Assembly (NCBI GenBank): GCA_030433195.1
Contig: JAUIME010000019.1
Location: 1 to 19,276, forward strand
DNA length: 19,276 bases
Direction of reading: 5' to 3'
Origin: a bacterium
GTDB lineage: Bacteria > Planctomycetota > JACOTG01 > JAUIME01
Under the pieces are notes generated by a model that was given only the letters and a program-made list of their open reading frames with translations, was not told the DNA's origin and did not search any database. This document shows, in pieces, positions 1-8,016 of this stretch. Made by a program: the position numbers and the translations under genes. Within the stretch, counting starts at the first letter, position 1. The number at the start of each line of letters is the position of its first letter.

Positions 1-296
1 TTCCGGCAGGCGTCCACATCGTCGTCGCATCGGCCCTCGAACGCCGGGCCTTCGGGCCCCGGACCCCGGCCCTCGACAACCTCACGAAAAACTCGCCGAG
101 CGCCTTACTCCGTGGCGCCCTCCCCGCTGCCGCCGCGTCGCGGGCAGCACCCCTGCCGCCCTCATCATCCCCTGACGCAAGCGCGCTTTCCTCACCGCCG
201 CAGACGGTGTCGTACCGTCGCCGAATCGGCGTCATGGAACTCGATTCGTGTCGATCTTCGCGCAGAACGGAATCACAGATCAGGGGAGGGAACGAC
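1..296. other. left-edge stretch with no supportable gene
   Basis: All three plus frames give low-complexity, Arg/Pro/Ala-rich translations with no recognisable motif. The frame that runs into the nuclease gene is open from position 3, but it has no start with a ribosome site before 297. The stretch contains a small hairpin at 46-59 (5-bp GGGCC/GGCCC stem closed by a TTCG tetraloop), possibly the end of an upstream transcript. It also contains a 13-bp dyad at 219-231 (CGCCGA-A-TCGGCG) in the probable promoter area of the nuclease gene. No convincing -35/-10 pair was seen. Confidence 0.4.
283..289 (+). promoter_or_regulatory. ribosome binding site of the secreted nuclease
   Basis: GGGGAGG lies 7 nt before the ATG at 297. 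It decides the start: the same frame is open further upstream from an ATG at 207, but that one has no ribosome site, and only the 297 start puts a signal peptide at the N-terminus. Confidence 0.75.
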
Positions 297-1184
297 ATGG
301 TTCTCGAACACGGAGGACGGACGATCCTCGCTGCGGCGGTGCTGGCCGTCATCGGCCTCGGCTTCGTCGCGACGGCGGATGCCGGCACGTATGCCCGCAT
401 CCAGTCGTGGAACGCTCGCCACATGGGATGGTCCGGCGAGACGGATTGGTCGGGATATGCCGATCAGGTGTGGAAGGACTTCGGTTCGTCGGCGTCGGCC
501 TCGAACGGGCTCGACGTCATCGCGCTCCAAGAGGTGATGTATTCGTCGTCGATCACGTCGTTCGTCGCCGCGCTCGAGAGTGTCAGCGGCAAGGACTGGA
601 CCGCGACGACCACGCACGCGATCGGCCGCTCGAGCTACAAGGAACGCTACTCGGTCGTCTATCGCACGGATCGCGTCTCGTTCATTTCGAGCTCGGTGTG
701 GTCGGACTCGGGTGACGTCTTCGAACGCGAGCCGCAGATCGTCCGCTTGCGCATGAAGGCGACGAGCGCCGACTTCACGATCATCAACTGGCACACGATC
801 TGGGGCTCGGCCAGCCAGCGTCGCGCCGAGATCGAAGCCATCGCCGACGTGTTCGCGAGCGTGCAAGCGTCGACGGGATCCGACCAGGACGTGATCCTGC
901 TCGGCGACCACAATCGCAGCGCCACGAGCTCGTATTGGGATCGCCTGACCGACACGTCGGTCGTCTCGCCGATCGTGTCCTACAAGGTCAATGCGGATAC
1001 GACGATCAACTCGAGCTGCGCTTGGGCGAACCCGTATGACCACTTCTGGTTCCAGGCCGCGTACGTCGGCGAGTACTCGAGCAGCGGTCGTGACTACATC
1101 GCGAACCTCTGCGCGTTCCGATCGGACCTGAGTGATCACGCGCCGATCTGGATCAAGCTCTACTCGTCGGGCGACGACGACTGA
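297..1184 (+). CDS. secreted endonuclease/exonuclease/phosphatase (DNase I-fold) family protein
   Basis: A 295-residue exported phosphodiesterase or nuclease of the EEP superfamily. Residues 1-29 form a signal peptide (basic start, hydrophobic 9-25, ADA-G cleavage region). The catalytic motifs of the fold are visible in order: SWNARHMGW (Asn39), ALQEV (Glu79, metal ligand), GRSSYKERYSVVYR (110-123), INWHTIWG (His166), LLGDHNRSA (Asp204, Asn206), YDHFWF (Asp248) and SDHAPIW (Asp280, His281). The canonical GDFN is GDHN here, keeping the Asp and Asn. The GRSSYKERY segment resembles DNase I-like extracellular nucleases more than sphingomyelinases or inositol phosphatases, so DNA is the best guess for substrate. 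All catalytic residues are present, so it should be active. It appears monocistronic, followed closely by a stem-loop. Family assignment is firm; substrate is inferred. Confidence 0.88.
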   Translation: MVLEHGGRTILAAAVLAVIGLGFVATADAGTYARIQSWNARHMGWSGETDWSGYADQVWKDFGSSASASNGLDVIALQEVMYSSSITSFVAALESVSGKDWTATTTHAIGRSSYKERYSVVYRTDRVSFISSSVWSDSGDVFEREPQIVRLRMKATSADFTIINWHTIWGSASQRRAEIEAIADVFASVQASTGSDQDVILLGDHNRSATSSYWDRLTDTSVVSPIVSYKVNADTTINSSCAWANPYDHFWFQAAYVGEYSSSGRDYIANLCAFRSDLSDHAPIWIKLYSSGDDD

Positions 1185-1190
1185 CCCGTG

Positions 1191-1224
1191 TTCGTGGAGC
1201 GCTCGCGACGCGGCGCTTCACGAA
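1191..1224 (+). terminator. stem-loop after the nuclease gene
   Basis: A 12-bp stem, TTCGTGGAGCGC (1191-1202) pairing with GCGCTTCACGAA (1213-1224) with a single G-T wobble, and a 10-nt loop. It starts 6 nt after the stop codon. No T-tract follows, so it is either a non-canonical terminator or an mRNA 3'-end stabiliser. It also separates this gene from the next one on the same strand. Confidence 0.5.
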
Positions 1225-1261
1225 TCGCGCTAGGAAGGCTCTCTCTCTCGCGGTCGACGCG

Positions 1262-3271
1262 TTGTTCGGTTCACGGCGCGTCGGCCGCGGTTTTCGTCGG
1301 ATCTCGATTCCCTTGTCCCGACCTCGAACTTCACGCCGATCCCTCCGATTCGTGACGCTCGCGCTCGTTAGCGTCGCGCTTGCCGCCATGCTCGTCGTCG
1401 TCACGACGCGGCGGACCGGCGAGACCTCATCGGGCGCGGCAGCCGTCCACCGCGCGACGCCGACCCCCGCCGGTTCCTCGCCTTCGGTGGCGACCTCCGT
1501 GTCCGATGCGGAGCGACCCGCGGCACCGCTTCGCGGCCGCGTCCGCTTCTCCCCGAGCGGGCATCCCGCATCGGGACACGTCTTGCTCGAGTTCGTGAGT
1601 CGGGATCCGATTCGGCTCCCGCTCGACGTCGACGGCCGCTTCGTCCTCGACGAAACGCCGTCGATCCGCCGCGCCCACGTCGCGCTCACCGCGGACGTCA
1701 TCGTCAGCGCGACGATCGAACGCCTCACGCCGCGCGGCGCCGACGTCGAGCTCTCGATTCCGGACGGCTACCTCCTCGAGGGACGGCTCGCGACCACGCC
1801 CTACCGAGGTCCGCGCATCGCCGAGGTGATCGTCGAAGCGGGCGACATCGATCCCGAGGACGAATCCGTACGCAACGCCCTCGACGACCCGGACTCGATC
1901 CCGCGCGAGTCCCTTCGACGCTTCGGCACGATCGCAACGGCACGCGTGCGCGACGACGGTTCGTTCGGTCCCGTCTTCGCGCCGGCACGCGACGATCGCC
2001 GCTACCGCGGCCGAGCGCTCGCCGATCTCGCCGTGGCCGTCTCGACGACGCGAGCCCCGGACGGTGCGCCCCCCGGCTCGACGCTCGATCTCGGCGAGCT
2101 CGCCGTCGAGTGGCTCGCCGCGCTCGAAGTGACCGTCGTCCGAGAACCCGAACATCCTCCGCTGCGGCTCGGGCTGTCACGCCTCGACGCGCCGAGCGGC
2201 GCGGGGACCACGGCCGATCGCGCCCGCGCCGATACCCTGGCCATCGAGCTCTTTCGGGATCGCCGCGACTTCGCCGAGGTCCTGTACGGCGACGCGGATG
2301 TCGCGCTCGACGACGGACGTCCGGTCCGGTTCGCCCCGATCGCCGACGACGCCGTCGAAGTGTTCTTGAAGACGCCCGCGAACGATCGGTCGAGCACCCT
2401 GCGCGTCGATCTCACTCCCGGCGAGACGACCGCCGTGACCCTCGTCGCGACCGACTCGTTCGGGCCCGAAGCGCTCGCGACCGTGCCCGTCGATGGCCAC
2501 GTCGTACGGCGCGCAGGAGAGTCGCGGTTGCCGGCACGCGGTGTGTTCGTGCAAGTCCTCGGAACGGAGATCCACGCGTCGACCGACGCGGAGGGGCGCT
2601 TCGTTTGGCCGGCCGTCCCCGTCGACCGTGACTTCGAAGTCCTCATCGCCGCGTTCGACGAGAGCCTCCCCGAACGAACCCTCGTCCAAAGCGCCCGCTT
2701 CGAACGTGGCGAGTCGGCGACGCTCATGCTCGAAATTCCCGAAACCACTTGGCTCGAGGCCACCGGTCTCGACGAGTGGCTCCATCCCGATCGTCGATGG
2801 CCGCTCGCGTTCGCGCTCGAACGACAAACGAGCCAGGGTCGTTGGCTCCCGCTCTCCGCCGACGTCTTCGATCCGTTCGAAGGCGGCGTCCGAGTCATCG
2901 TCGACCATCCGTCGCACGTCGTCCGTATCCGGGCGATGTGGAGCGGCTTGCTCGAACAGGTGACCGAGCCGGTCGCACTCGACGCGGAGGACGGCGCCGC
3001 GACGGTCCGATTCCTCGCTCCGCTCCCGGCCGGCTCGCTCGTCGGCCGCGTCGTCGATCGTGAAGGCCGCCCCGCGCCCGGCGTGCTCGTGCACGCCAGC
3101 GGCCCCGTCGGTGGCGTGCCGCCCGCCTTCACCGAGAGCGACGGCGAAGGCCGCTTCGCGTTCGGCGCGATCAACGTACGCGAGGTCTCGCTCTTGACCG
3201 AAGCGCCCGGCTTGCGCATTGCGGTCACCGACGCACCGGCCTCCCTCGTCGTCGACGTCGAACACGAGTGA
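1262..3271 (+). CDS. membrane-anchored protein with carboxypeptidase-regulatory-like domains
   Basis: A 669-residue protein of unknown function. An Arg-rich N-terminus is followed by one hydrophobic segment (about residues 30-47) and a low-complexity Ala/Thr/Pro linker to about 88, giving a signal-anchored extracytoplasmic protein. At least three beta-sandwich segments of the carboxypeptidase-regulatory type can be seen: about 88-150 (GRVRFSPSGHPASG, DVDGRFVL), 409-465 (VDGHVVRR, STDAEGRFVWP) and 590-660 (GSLVGRVVDREGRPAPGVLV, ESDGEGRFAF). The last is the clearest copy. No peptidase or other catalytic motif is visible. The start is uncertain: TTG at 1262 is the first start in frame, an AGGAAGG at 1232-1238 is too far upstream to serve it, and TTG 1313 or GTG 1352 are alternatives. 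Such domains usually serve adhesion or structure at the cell surface; any specific role here is unknown. Confidence 0.75.
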   Translation: MFGSRRVGRGFRRISIPLSRPRTSRRSLRFVTLALVSVALAAMLVVVTTRRTGETSSGAAAVHRATPTPAGSSPSVATSVSDAERPAAPLRGRVRFSPSGHPASGHVLLEFVSRDPIRLPLDVDGRFVLDETPSIRRAHVALTADVIVSATIERLTPRGADVELSIPDGYLLEGRLATTPYRGPRIAEVIVEAGDIDPEDESVRNALDDPDSIPRESLRRFGTIATARVRDDGSFGPVFAPARDDRRYRGRALADLAVAVSTTRAPDGAPPGSTLDLGELAVEWLAALEVTVVREPEHPPLRLGLSRLDAPSGAGTTADRARADTLAIELFRDRRDFAEVLYGDADVALDDGRPVRFAPIADDAVEVFLKTPANDRSSTLRVDLTPGETTAVTLVATDSFGPEALATVPVDGHVVRRAGESRLPARGVFVQVLGTEIHASTDAEGRFVWPAVPVDRDFEVLIAAFDESLPERTLVQSARFERGESATLMLEIPETTWLEATGLDEWLHPDRRWPLAFALERQTSQGRWLPLSADVFDPFEGGVRVIVDHPSHVVRIRAMWSGLLEQVTEPVALDAEDGAATVRFLAPLPAGSLVGRVVDREGRPAPGVLVHASGPVGGVPPAFTESDGEGRFAFGAINVREVSLLTEAPGLRIAVTDAPASLVVDVEHE

Positions 3272-3385
3272 ACGGATCCATCACGAGATTCTCGCGCGGC
3301 GCTCGCCTGCGTCAAACACGCAGAGCCGATACCCACCATGAGGGGGAATCGCGAATCCACCCCGACTCCCATCGAACGGGCGGAC

Positions 3386-4558
3386 ATGGGCCGGATCCTC
3401 TACAGCATGGCCGGAGAAGGCCGCGGGCACGCGACGCGCGTGCGCACCGTGGTCGAGTCGTTGCGTGATCGGCACGACATCCTCCTCTACGCTCCCGGCG
3501 ACGCCTACGACTTGCTCGCCGACGGCGTCGGCGACGGCGGCTATCGCCTGCGATCGCTGCCGGGTCTTCGCTTCGGCTACGATGCGCGAGGGCGACTCAG
3601 TCCTTCCCGCACCGCGGTGCAAGCCGCGCGCTACCTCGCCGCGCTGCCCAGGCTCGTGCGTCGACTCGCCGCCGAGATCGAACGCGAAGCACCCGACCTT
3701 GTCATCACCGACTTCGAACCGGCACTGGCCCGCGCCGCTCGTCGCGTCGGCGTCCCGTTCGTGAGTCTCGATCACCAACACTTCCTCGTCGTCAGCGACT
3801 TCGCGTCGCTTCCCGCGACGCTTCGCACGCACGCGCGCGTGATGCGCGGCGTCGTCTCGCTCTACTACAGTGGCCAGGCCGCGACGATCGTCTCGTCGTT
3901 CTTCCATCCGCCGCCGCGACGCGGCTTCGATGCGGTGACTCGCGTCGGTGTCCTGCTGCGCGAGAACGTGCGCGCCGCGCGACCGACGCGCGAAGGGCAC
4001 GTCGTCGCCTACGTGCGCCGCGACGCTTCCCTGTCGCTCCTCGATGCGCTCGCTTCGTGCGGGCGACCCGTGCGTGTGTACGGACTCGGCGAGCAGCCTT
4101 CGCGCGGCGCGCTGACGTTCCGCGCCATCGACGGCCAGCGATTCGTCGACGACCTCGCCTCGAGCGAAGCGCTCGTCTCGACGGCGGGAAACCAGCTGCT
4201 CGGCGAGGCGCTCTACCTCGGCAAGCCCGTCCTCGCGCTCCCGGAGACCGGAAACCGCGAACAAGTCATCCACGCGCACTACCTCGAAAGTTCGGGCTGC
4301 GGACTGCGTGCCGAGATGCGTACCGTCGACACGGCGACCGTGCGCGGGTTCCTCGACCGACTCGAAGTCTACCGAGCCCGGATCCGTCCCGAGCAAGTGA
4401 TCGGCAACGACGCGGCGCTCGCCGCGCTCGACCCCTGGCTCGCGAGCCCGAACGTTTCGAATCGCACCGCGTCGTCGCGCGACGCGAAGCCGACTCTCGC
4501 GCCCGACAACGGTCGGTCGCCCTCGACCTCCCCCCCGGCCAAGGAGCCCGTGGCATGA
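3386..4558 (+). CDS. MJ1255/VC2487-like glycosyltransferase (GT-B fold)
   Basis: A 390-residue cytoplasmic or membrane-peripheral GT-B glycosyltransferase of the MJ1255-like family. Residues 1-18 read MGRILYSMAGEGRGHATR, the typical N-terminal glycine-rich loop (GEGRGHATR, 10-18). The C-terminal donor-binding half contains VSTAGNQLLGEALYLGKPVL (264-283) followed by LPETGNREQ, the family's nucleotide-sugar and acidic signature. The last ~35 residues are a Ser/Pro-rich tail without a domain. An in-frame ATG at 3338 would add 16 residues, but it lacks a ribosome site and the 3386 start matches the family's usual beginning. The stop overlaps the next gene's start (ATGA at 4555-4558), so the two are translated together. 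Sugar donor and acceptor cannot be read from sequence; a lipid or envelope glycan acceptor is inferred from the neighbourhood. Confidence 0.82.
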   Translation: MGRILYSMAGEGRGHATRVRTVVESLRDRHDILLYAPGDAYDLLADGVGDGGYRLRSLPGLRFGYDARGRLSPSRTAVQAARYLAALPRLVRRLAAEIEREAPDLVITDFEPALARAARRVGVPFVSLDHQHFLVVSDFASLPATLRTHARVMRGVVSLYYSGQAATIVSSFFHPPPRRGFDAVTRVGVLLRENVRAARPTREGHVVAYVRRDASLSLLDALASCGRPVRVYGLGEQPSRGALTFRAIDGQRFVDDLASSEALVSTAGNQLLGEALYLGKPVLALPETGNREQVIHAHYLESSGCGLRAEMRTVDTATVRGFLDRLEVYRARIRPEQVIGNDAALAALDPWLASPNVSNRTASSRDAKPTLAPDNGRSPSTSPPAKEPVA

Positions 4559-5646
4559 ATCCCGCTCGGCTCGCGGCTCGTCTTCCCGGTGTCGCGCGTT
4601 CGATCGCGCGCAACCGCTCGGGAAGTCACGATCGCCCGCGATTCCTCACGTACATCGTCACCTTCCGGTGTAACGCGCGCTGCGTCATGTGCGATTCGTG
4701 GCGCATCCCCGGGCAACAAGAACTCGACCTCGAAGAGATCGGCCGGGTCTTCGATCAACTTCCTCGGCTCGACGCGGTGCGTCTGAGCGGCGGTGAACCG
4801 TTCCTCCGCCCCGACTTCACCGCGATCGCCGACCTCGCGATCCGCAAGCTACGCCCGTTGTTCTTGCACGTCACGAGCAACGGCTTCAGCACGGAGCGCA
4901 TCCGTCGATTCGTCGAAGAGCGCGATCGCAGCGTGCCGCTCGAAATGCTGCTGTCGGTCGACGGCTTCGGCGAGAAACACGACGCGGTGCGCGGCCGCTC
5001 GACGGCGTGGAAGCGCGTGCGAGCGACGATCGACGCCATCGCGCCGCTTCGTGCATCGCATGATCTGCGGATCGCCGTGAATCAGGTGATTCTCGACGAG
5101 GATGGACTCGAGCACTACCGACTCCTGCGCGACGAGTTCGCCGGTATGGAGATCCCCGTACAACCCGTACTCGCGTACGACGAGAGCGCGACCTACAGCG
5201 TCGAGCGCGGACGCGACGACATCGAGTTCGCGGGCTCGGGATCCCACCACCCATTCGGGCCGCTGTCGGAGGCGTGGATCCATCGATTCCTCGACGAGGT
5301 CGAGGATGACCTGCGCGACCTCCCGCTCTCGAATCGCGCGGCGAAGCGTTTCTACACGCGCAGTGTCCGCGATCGACTCGTGGGCAAGTCCGCGCGATTC
5401 AGCCGTTGCGTGGCACTCTCGTCGCACCTTCGACTTCTGCCGAACGGCGACGTTCCCACGTGCCAGTTCAACGGCAAGGTCGTCGGCAACCTAAGGAGTC
5501 GATCCTTCGACGAGGTCTGGGAAAGCGCAGCCGCCGAAGAGCAGCGTCGTTGGGTGCGCGGGTGCCCCGGATGCCTCGCCGAATGCGAGATCGTCCCGAA
5601 CGCGATCTACACGGGCGCGATCTTGCGCGACGCCTTGAGCCGGTGA
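4555..5646 (+). CDS. radical SAM/SPASM domain protein
   Basis: A 363-residue radical SAM enzyme. The SAM cluster motif is C39-x3-C43-x2-C46 within FRCNARCVMC, followed by SGGEPFLRPD (78-87, the GGEP SAM-contact loop) and a TIM-barrel core (SNGF 108-111, SVDGF 134-138). A C-terminal SPASM region has Cys285, Cys303, Cys337, Cys340 and Cys344, with the usual LRLLPNGDVPTC and GNLRSRSFDEVW context, so at least one auxiliary Fe-S cluster is expected. AAGGAG at 4541-4546 lies 8 nt before the ATG, and ATGA overlaps the glycosyltransferase stop; the frame is open much further upstream, but that part is the shadow of the glycosyltransferase. SPASM enzymes modify peptides, but some act on small molecules. 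No precursor peptide is apparent nearby, so the substrate may be the sugar or lipid handled by the partner. Its 3' end overlaps the convergent phosphoesterase gene by 40 bp. Confidence 0.88.
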   Translation: MNPARLAARLPGVARSIARNRSGSHDRPRFLTYIVTFRCNARCVMCDSWRIPGQQELDLEEIGRVFDQLPRLDAVRLSGGEPFLRPDFTAIADLAIRKLRPLFLHVTSNGFSTERIRRFVEERDRSVPLEMLLSVDGFGEKHDAVRGRSTAWKRVRATIDAIAPLRASHDLRIAVNQVILDEDGLEHYRLLRDEFAGMEIPVQPVLAYDESATYSVERGRDDIEFAGSGSHHPFGPLSEAWIHRFLDEVEDDLRDLPLSNRAAKRFYTRSVRDRLVGKSARFSRCVALSSHLRLLPNGDVPTCQFNGKVVGNLRSRSFDEVWESAAAEEQRRWVRGCPGCLAECEIVPNAIYTGAILRDALSR

Positions 5647-6425
5647 GCGCTCGGAGCGGCCGGCGTCGACTCGCGGCCCGCGACCTCGGTCCAGCGGAGG
5701 ATCTCGAGGGTCCCGTCCATTCGCTCGGCGAGCGCCGTACAGCTCTCCACCCAATCGCCACAGTTCGCATAGAGCACGTCGTTGTCGAACTGACGCATCT
5801 CGGCATGATGGATGTGTCCGCACACGACGCCGTCGACCCCCGAACGTCGCGCCTCGTTGGCGAGGACGTTCTCGAAGTCGGCGACGTACTGCACGGCGCG
5901 CTTGGCCTTGTGCTTCAGGTACGCGGAGAGCGACCAGTACGGCATGCCCAGCCAGCGCCGCACGCGATTGAACCAGCGATTGAGCCGCAGCACGCGCACG
6001 TACGTCCACGACCCGAGCAGCGAGAGCCATCGCGCATTCATCACGACGCAGTCGAACTCGTCTCCGTGAAGCACGAGCAACCGGCGCCCGTCGGCCGTCG
6101 TATGCACGACCCGGTCGAGGATGTCGATACGTCCGAGCCCGAGCGGCAGGAACTGACGCGCGAACTCGTCGTGATTGCCGGGAACGTAGACGACCTTGGT
6201 GCCTTTGCGCGCCTTGCGAAGGACCTTTTGAACGAGGTCGTTGTGATCCTGATTCCAGTACCACGAGCGCCGCAACGCCCAACCGTCGAAGATGTCTCCG
6301 ACGAGGTACAGGTAGTCGGATTCGTTGTGCTTGAGGAAGTCGAGCAAGAAGTCGACACGACTCTCACGCGTCCCCAAGTGCACGTCGGAAATCCAGATCG
6401 TTCGGTATCGCGCCGGCGCGTTCAT
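5607..6425 (-). CDS. plcP: PlcP/LpxH-like metallophosphoesterase (COG2908 type)
   Basis: A 272-residue calcineurin-like, di-metal phosphoesterase with all metal-binding motifs: SDVHLG (Asp14, His16), VGDIFDGW (Asp44), VPGNHDEF (Asn84, His85, Asp86), LHGDEFD (His120) and CGHIHHAEM (His204, His206). The long matching stretches (RSWYWNQDHND, LRKARKGTKVVYVPGNHDEF, GLGRIDILD, GMPYWSLSAYLKHK, NCGDWVESC) follow what I recall of PlcP from alphaproteobacteria, usually annotated UDP-2,3-diacylglucosamine diphosphatase. PlcP hydrolyses phospholipid head groups to give diacylglycerol under phosphate starvation. Genuine LpxH is shorter and less alike. The start at 6425 is chosen because CTCC at 6434-6437 gives a GGAG 8 nt upstream on this strand and the protein then begins just before the first beta strand. 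It is divergent from the sulfotransferase-GT4-deacetylase operon. Phosphoesterase: certain; PlcP rather than LpxH: likely but unproven. Confidence 0.85.
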   Translation of the reverse strand: MNAPARYRTIWISDVHLGTRESRVDFLLDFLKHNESDYLYLVGDIFDGWALRRSWYWNQDHNDLVQKVLRKARKGTKVVYVPGNHDEFARQFLPLGLGRIDILDRVVHTTADGRRLLVLHGDEFDCVVMNARWLSLLGSWTYVRVLRLNRWFNRVRRWLGMPYWSLSAYLKHKAKRAVQYVADFENVLANEARRSGVDGVVCGHIHHAEMRQFDNDVLYANCGDWVESCTALAERMDGTLEILRWTEVAGRESTPAAPSAHRLKASRKIAPV

Positions 6426-6687
6426 CGATGTCACTCCGTTCGCCCGGTTCACGAGCAGGCGCGATCCCGTCGATCGCCGCCTCGAGATGCGACCTTGTAC
6501 TATCTTTGATCGGACAACCGCTGTGAGACCCACGAGAGATTCTCGTTAGCACCCATGATTCAGGAAACATCATGCGAAGCGACGCAGGTGTTCCCAGCAG
6601 CGGGAGTTGCAACCGAGCGTGTCGCAAGCGACGTGTCCGGTCGTTAGCTTGAGATCCCCGCCGGTTGCTTCGCCCGACAATCCCCTC
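6426..6687. promoter_or_regulatory. divergent intergenic region between plcP-like gene and sulfotransferase operon
   Basis: This 262-bp stretch must carry the promoters of both the minus-strand phosphoesterase and the plus-strand operon. It contains an inverted repeat CATGAT-N9-ATCATG at 6554-6574, a short hairpin ACGAGA/TCTCGT at 6532-6546, a GTTGCAAC palindrome at 6606-6613 and a GTCGC-AA-GCGAC dyad at 6621-6632. A weak -35-like TTGAGA at 6649-6654 faces the operon but has no properly spaced -10. I saw no recognisable PHO box. Confidence 0.4.
6554..6574. promoter_or_regulatory. operator-like inverted repeat
   Basis: Perfect 6-bp half-sites CATGAT and ATCATG are separated by 9 nt in the shared control region of two divergent transcription units. 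Size and symmetry fit a dimeric helix-turn-helix repressor or activator site. It does not match the PHO box consensus. The regulator is unknown. Confidence 0.3.
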
Positions 6688-8016
6688 ATGGTCTCCTCAC
6701 GAAGTCCGCGACAATGCATCCCGTGCGCACGCCGTCGCGTGCCATTTCGACGGGAAGATCCGAGCACGACGCCGATACCGAAAGCGAATCCGTTGCCGCG
6801 TCTCTTCGTTCACTCCATCTTCCGGTTCCTCGTTCTCGGCATCACGTCGTTCGTGCCGCGGCGCGGCGACACCGTACGGCGATGGTTGCAACGCGTCGTC
6901 GTTCTGACCGTGTTCTTGCCCGGATTTGCGCTACTTCAGGCAGTCCACTGGCTCGGCTTCTTCCTCGACGAGATCTTCTTCCGCGGCTATCGCAGCGTGC
7001 GCATCGAAGCGCCGATGTTCGTCGTGGGCGTTCCTCGTAGCGGCACGACGTTCCTTCATCGCGTCCTCGCCGCCGACTCGACGACGACAACCTTCTCGAC
7101 CTGGGAATGCCTGCTCGCACCGTCCGTGACCGAACGCCGCGCGGTCGCCGCGCTCGCTTGGCTCGATCGCAAGATCGGCGGGCCTGGCGCGTGGTGCATT
7201 CGCCGCCTCGAGGCGTGCGTCTTCTCGCGCTTGGCCGGCGTGCACGACATGACGTTGTCGGAGCCCGAAGAGGATTACCTCGCGCTGCTCCCCATCCTCG
7301 CGGCGTTCATCCTCGTCGTCCCCTTCACCCACGCCCGATCGATTTGGCGTCTCGGTCGTTTCGACCGCGACGTCCCGCAGCGCGAACGACGGGCCATTCT
7401 CGCGTTCTACGAGAGCTGCCTTCGCCGTCACCTCTACGCGCACGGCACCGAGCGTCGCCTCCTCTCCAAGAACGCGTCGTTTCCACCGATGTTCGGTTCG
7501 TTGCTCGACACGTTCCCCGACGCTCGCGTGTTCGTTTGTACGCGCGATCCGCTCGAGACGGTCTCCTCGCAGCTGAGCTCGATCGACGGTGGGCTCCGAT
7601 TGATGGGCGAGCGCGCCCGAGAACCGCGCGTCCGCGACCGAATGGTGGAAACACTCGCGTTCTACTACGAGCACATCGTGACGACGATCGCGGCACGTCC
7701 CGAGGCGAAGATTCGAGTCGTGCGGCCGCAAGATCTTCGGGAGAGACTCGAGACGATCGTCCGAGACGCGTACGCACAGTTCGACCTGCCGGTCCGCGCT
7801 CCGTTCGATGCGTCGCTCGCGCGCGCGGCCGAACGCTCGCGGCGCTTTCGCTCGACGCACAGCCACGACCTCGCCTCCTTCGGGCTGACGCCAACCGACG
7901 TCGAGCGCGCGTGCGGCGCCGCCGCTCGTCGACTCGAGGCCCTCGCGAGGTCGGCGACGCCCGACCGCGCCTCACCCGCCACGAAGCTCGTTCTTCGGGA
8001 GGCTCCTCGACCGTGA
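6688..8016 (+). CDS. membrane-associated sulfotransferase (Sulfotransferase_3-like)
   Basis: A PAPS-dependent sulfotransferase of about 442 residues. The 5'-phosphosulfate loop is GVPRSGTTFLHRVL (114-127) and the 3'-phosphate motif is RVFVCTRDPLETVSS (280-294), with LLSKNASFPP (258-267) between them, as in the bacterial Sulfotransferase_3 group. Two hydrophobic stretches precede the catalytic domain (about 38-57 and 69-95), suggesting membrane attachment and a lipid or membrane-bound acceptor. The start is uncertain: ATG 6688 has no clear ribosome site, and the frame is open from TTG 6607 with further options at GTG 6739 and TTG 6793. The downstream glycosyltransferase begins inside its stop codon (GTGA at 8013-8016), so the genes are cotranscribed. 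Family is firm; the acceptor (glycolipid is my guess from context) is not shown. Confidence 0.85.
   Translation: MVSSRSPRQCIPCARRRVPFRREDPSTTPIPKANPLPRLFVHSIFRFLVLGITSFVPRRGDTVRRWLQRVVVLTVFLPGFALLQAVHWLGFFLDEIFFRGYRSVRIEAPMFVVGVPRSGTTFLHRVLAADSTTTTFSTWECLLAPSVTERRAVAALAWLDRKIGGPGAWCIRRLEACVFSRLAGVHDMTLSEPEEDYLALLPILAAFILVVPFTHARSIWRLGRFDRDVPQRERRAILAFYESCLRRHLYAHGTERRLLSKNASFPPMFGSLLDTFPDARVFVCTRDPLETVSSQLSSIDGGLRLMGERAREPRVRDRMVETLAFYYEHIVTTIAARPEAKIRVVRPQDLRERLETIVRDAYAQFDLPVRAPFDASLARAAERSRRFRSTHSHDLASFGLTPTDVERACGAAARRLEALARSATPDRASPATKLVLREAPRP

Noticed and set aside
3307..3323. CTGCGT/ACGCAG hairpin after the carboxypeptidase-regulatory-like gene
   Set aside because: Only 6 bp with no T-tract; too weak to call a terminator in this GC-rich sequence.
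2002..3387. Minus-strand open frames opposite the carboxypeptidase-regulatory-like protein
   Set aside because: Ser/Arg/Thr-rich translations without a ribosome site or motif; the plus frame shows repeated beta-sandwich motifs.
4057..4554. Upstream in-frame extension of the radical SAM gene
   Set aside because: This part is the out-of-frame shadow of the glycosyltransferase; the true start at 4555 has AAGGAG and begins just before the radical SAM domain.
6426..6687. PHO box that would prove phosphate control
   Set aside because: No pair of CTGTCAT-like repeats with 4-nt spacing was found on either strand.
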